DNA from: Coriobacteriales bacterium
GTDB lineage: Bacteria > Actinomycetota > Coriobacteriia > Coriobacteriales > UBA8131
Assembly (NCBI GenBank): GCA_031272005.1
Contig: JAISUQ010000045.1
Coordinates: 1-6,349, forward strand
Length of the DNA stretch: 6,349 nucleotides
Reading direction: 5' to 3'
Within the stretch, counting starts at the first letter, position 1, and each line of letters starts with the position of its first letter. Below, in pieces: positions 5,369 through 6,349 of the stretch. Below the pieces are notes generated by a model, which searched no databases, had not been told where the DNA came from, and saw only the letters and a program-made list of their open reading frames with translations. Position numbers and translations under genes: made by a program.

Positions 5369-5398
5369 ATTATAGCACGCCTGCCCAACATCAGGCAA
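5369..5398 (-). promoter_or_regulatory. Sigma70-like promoter of the downstream transglutaminase gene
   Basis: Read on the minus strand: TTGCCT (-35, 5393-5398), an 18-bp spacer and a consensus TATAAT (-10, 5369-5374). Transcription would begin near 5361, giving a leader of about 130 nt before the GTG at 5231. This allows expression independent of the upstream paralog. Confidence 0.65.
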
Positions 5399-5466
5399 AT
5401 CTTAGTTTGCAGCACGCCGTTGTCGTGCCTGTGCCGCCGCGCCTGCCACGCTGCTGCGCCGTTGTT

Positions 5467-5529
5467 GCGCCGTTGTGGGACCGTTGTCGTTGTCGTTGTC
5501 GCGCCGTTGTGGGACCGTTGTCGTTGTCG
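5467..5529. repeat. Two perfect 29-bp direct repeats, period 34 bp
   Basis: 5467-5495 and 5501-5529 are identical (begin GCGCCGTTGTGGGACCG) and are separated by 5 bp. Shorter GCGCCGTTGT and CGTTGT units surround them. They lie in the non-coding spacer, 26 bp from the upstream paralog's stop. Confidence 0.85.
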
Positions 5530-5554
5530 CACCTGTCACGCCGTTGCGCCGCTG

Positions 5555-6349
5555 TCAGTATTCGAGCATCGGTACGTAAGGCTTGTTGTGAGAGGTGACG
5601 CCCTGGGAGCGAGTGGTGGGATCAAGCAGCGTCCAGCCCTGGGATTCGTAGAACTGCCCGCTGGCACCACGCCCGCCGTTCTCCAGCCAAACTTCTACCC
5701 AGGCGTGATAGGTATTGCCATAGTAGCCGACGACCAGCTTGGCTGGGATCGACTGGGCGCGCAGCATGGCCACGGTCAATGCCGCATAGTCCAGACAAAT
5801 ACCCTTCTTGGACAATATTGTTTCGGAGCAGGAAGCGATATAGCCTGATGACACCTGTTCAGCTTTGAGGAAGTCGTATTCGACGTTGGCCAGCACCCAA
5901 CTGTAGATGTTGTCAACCGCCTGGAGGTCGTCTGTGGCCACAGCGGTAACTTCGGCGCTGAGGGCGGTCGCGGCGTCGCCATCACCGAAGTCGACGCGTT
6001 GGTTGGGATAGAGATAGGGCAGCATCGCGTCGTCCAGCTGCACGTCGATGACGCCGCCGGTAAGCCGTTTGTAGAGGTTGTCGCGCACGTGCTCATACAG
6101 GACAATCTGGTAGCTGCCGTTGCCGCCATTCAGCGGGATGGTGGCAAACTCGCCGTACTGCTCCAGAGCGTACTGGTAGCGACGTCCATCCGGCGCATTG
6201 ACCAGTATCTTCATCCGGGCGCCGGCCAGATAACTGCAGGCCCGGATGTAGCCCTGCGAACAGTTGGAGTAGTCCACCAGGCCGTACTCGTTGCCCAACA
6301 CCAACTCCAGCGGCTGACTGACGGGCAGAACCGTAGGATTGTTATCCCG
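5555..6349 (-). CDS. Transglutaminase-like protein, upstream paralog (N-terminus beyond window)
   Basis: The frame is open to the right edge, so its start, any signal peptide and any linker lie outside. The TTG near 6304 is an internal leucine, since RDNNPTVLPV before it aligns with RDNAPTVLEV of the paralog. 264 residues are visible: a beta-rich domain, then a transglutaminase core with the triad in GICLDYA, YHAWVEV and LLDPT (Cys 185, His 215, Asp 243 counted from the edge). Over about 246 gap-free aligned residues I count about 55 differences from the neighbouring copy, so about 78% identity. The tail is about nine residues shorter but also ends PMLEY. Both copies look catalytically intact. 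It is transcribed first and its partner follows on the same strand after a 323-bp spacer. It is probably exported like its partner; the substrate is unknown. Confidence 0.85.
   Translation of the reverse strand, partial: RDNNPTVLPVSQPLELVLGNEYGLVDYSNCSQGYIRACSYLAGARMKILVNAPDGRRYQYALEQYGEFATIPLNGGNGSYQIVLYEHVRDNLYKRLTGGVIDVQLDDAMLPYLYPNQRVDFGDGDAATALSAEVTAVATDDLQAVDNIYSWVLANVEYDFLKAEQVSSGYIASCSETILSKKGICLDYAALTVAMLRAQSIPAKLVVGYYGNTYHAWVEVWLENGGRGASGQFYESQGWTLLDPTTRSQGVTSHNKPYVPMLEY

Larger units (their letters stand above)
5232..5554. other. 323-bp spacer between the two transglutaminase genes
   Basis: Contains no convincing gene. From the right: a GC-rich stretch (about 5420-5550) built of CGTTGT/CGCCGTTGT motifs, then the promoter (5369-5398), then an AT-richer leader with a stem-loop (5256-5276). 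No obvious intrinsic terminator for the upstream paralog was seen, so read-through into the downstream paralog is possible. Confidence 0.6.

Noticed and set aside
5467..5529. CRISPR-like array
   Set aside because: Only two copies with a 5-bp spacer made of the same motif; a simple tandem repeat.
5420..5848. Plus-strand ORF over the spacer repeats and the upstream paralog
   Set aside because: It reads repeats and then the antisense of a conserved coding region; no motifs of its own.
6302..6304. TTG as start of the upstream transglutaminase
   Set aside because: Sequence before it aligns residue for residue with the paralog, so the protein continues beyond the window.

Overview
The window comes from an anaerobic, fairly GC-rich bacterium. 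The protein-coding stretches look near 60% G+C by eye, and the non-coding block around 2.55-2.95 kb is clearly more AT-rich. The anaerobic inference rests on three plus-strand genes at the left end that look like part of a soluble flavin/iron-sulfur NAD(P)H-oxidizing module of the FlxABCD-HdrABC type. That module is known from sulfate reducers, clostridia and other anaerobes. Nothing seen here fixes the phylum.

Left region (1-2470): a tightly packed operon end, with a 4-bp overlap and then a 2-bp gap. It holds a double-[4Fe-4S] protein cut by the window edge (FlxC-like), an AsrA/HydB-like [4Fe-4S] protein (FlxB-like), and an AsrB/HydG-like FAD/NAD/[2Fe-2S] subunit (FlxA-like). A 10-bp perfect stem overlaps the last stop codon. 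The usual partners (MvhD-like FlxD, HdrABC) would lie upstream, outside the window. NAD(P)H would enter at FlxA and electrons would pass through the clusters of FlxB and FlxC towards Hdr.

Middle (2471-2960): no confident gene. It holds a 27-codon ORF of unknown status, a 203-bp MITE-like element with 25-bp terminal inverted repeats (24/25 matching) inside a second symmetric 9-bp inverted repeat, and a CAA/CAG microsatellite. It ends in a promoter-operator with a perfect 17-bp palindrome.

TA module (2960-3743): a RelB/DinJ-like ribbon-helix-helix antitoxin followed 1 bp later by a PIN-domain (PIN_3/VapC-like) ribonuclease toxin. Behind it lie two large inverted repeats back to back: a C7/G7 hairpin and a 98-bp near-palindrome with a core of the form GTAGGG...CCCTAC. 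They separate the TA pair from the convergent genes on the other strand.

Right region (3990-6349, minus strand): two tandem paralogous secreted transglutaminase-like proteins. The upstream copy is cut by the right window edge. The downstream copy is complete, with a signal peptide or lipobox, an Ala-rich linker, a beta-rich domain and an intact Cys-His-Asp triad, and it has its own sigma70-like promoter. Their shared cores are about 78% identical by hand count, so this is a fairly recent duplication. The spacer between them carries GC-rich short tandem repeats.

No RNA gene, CRISPR array or transposase gene was seen. The strongest leads for something undescribed are the tandem transglutaminase-like pair and the layered inverted-repeat elements.
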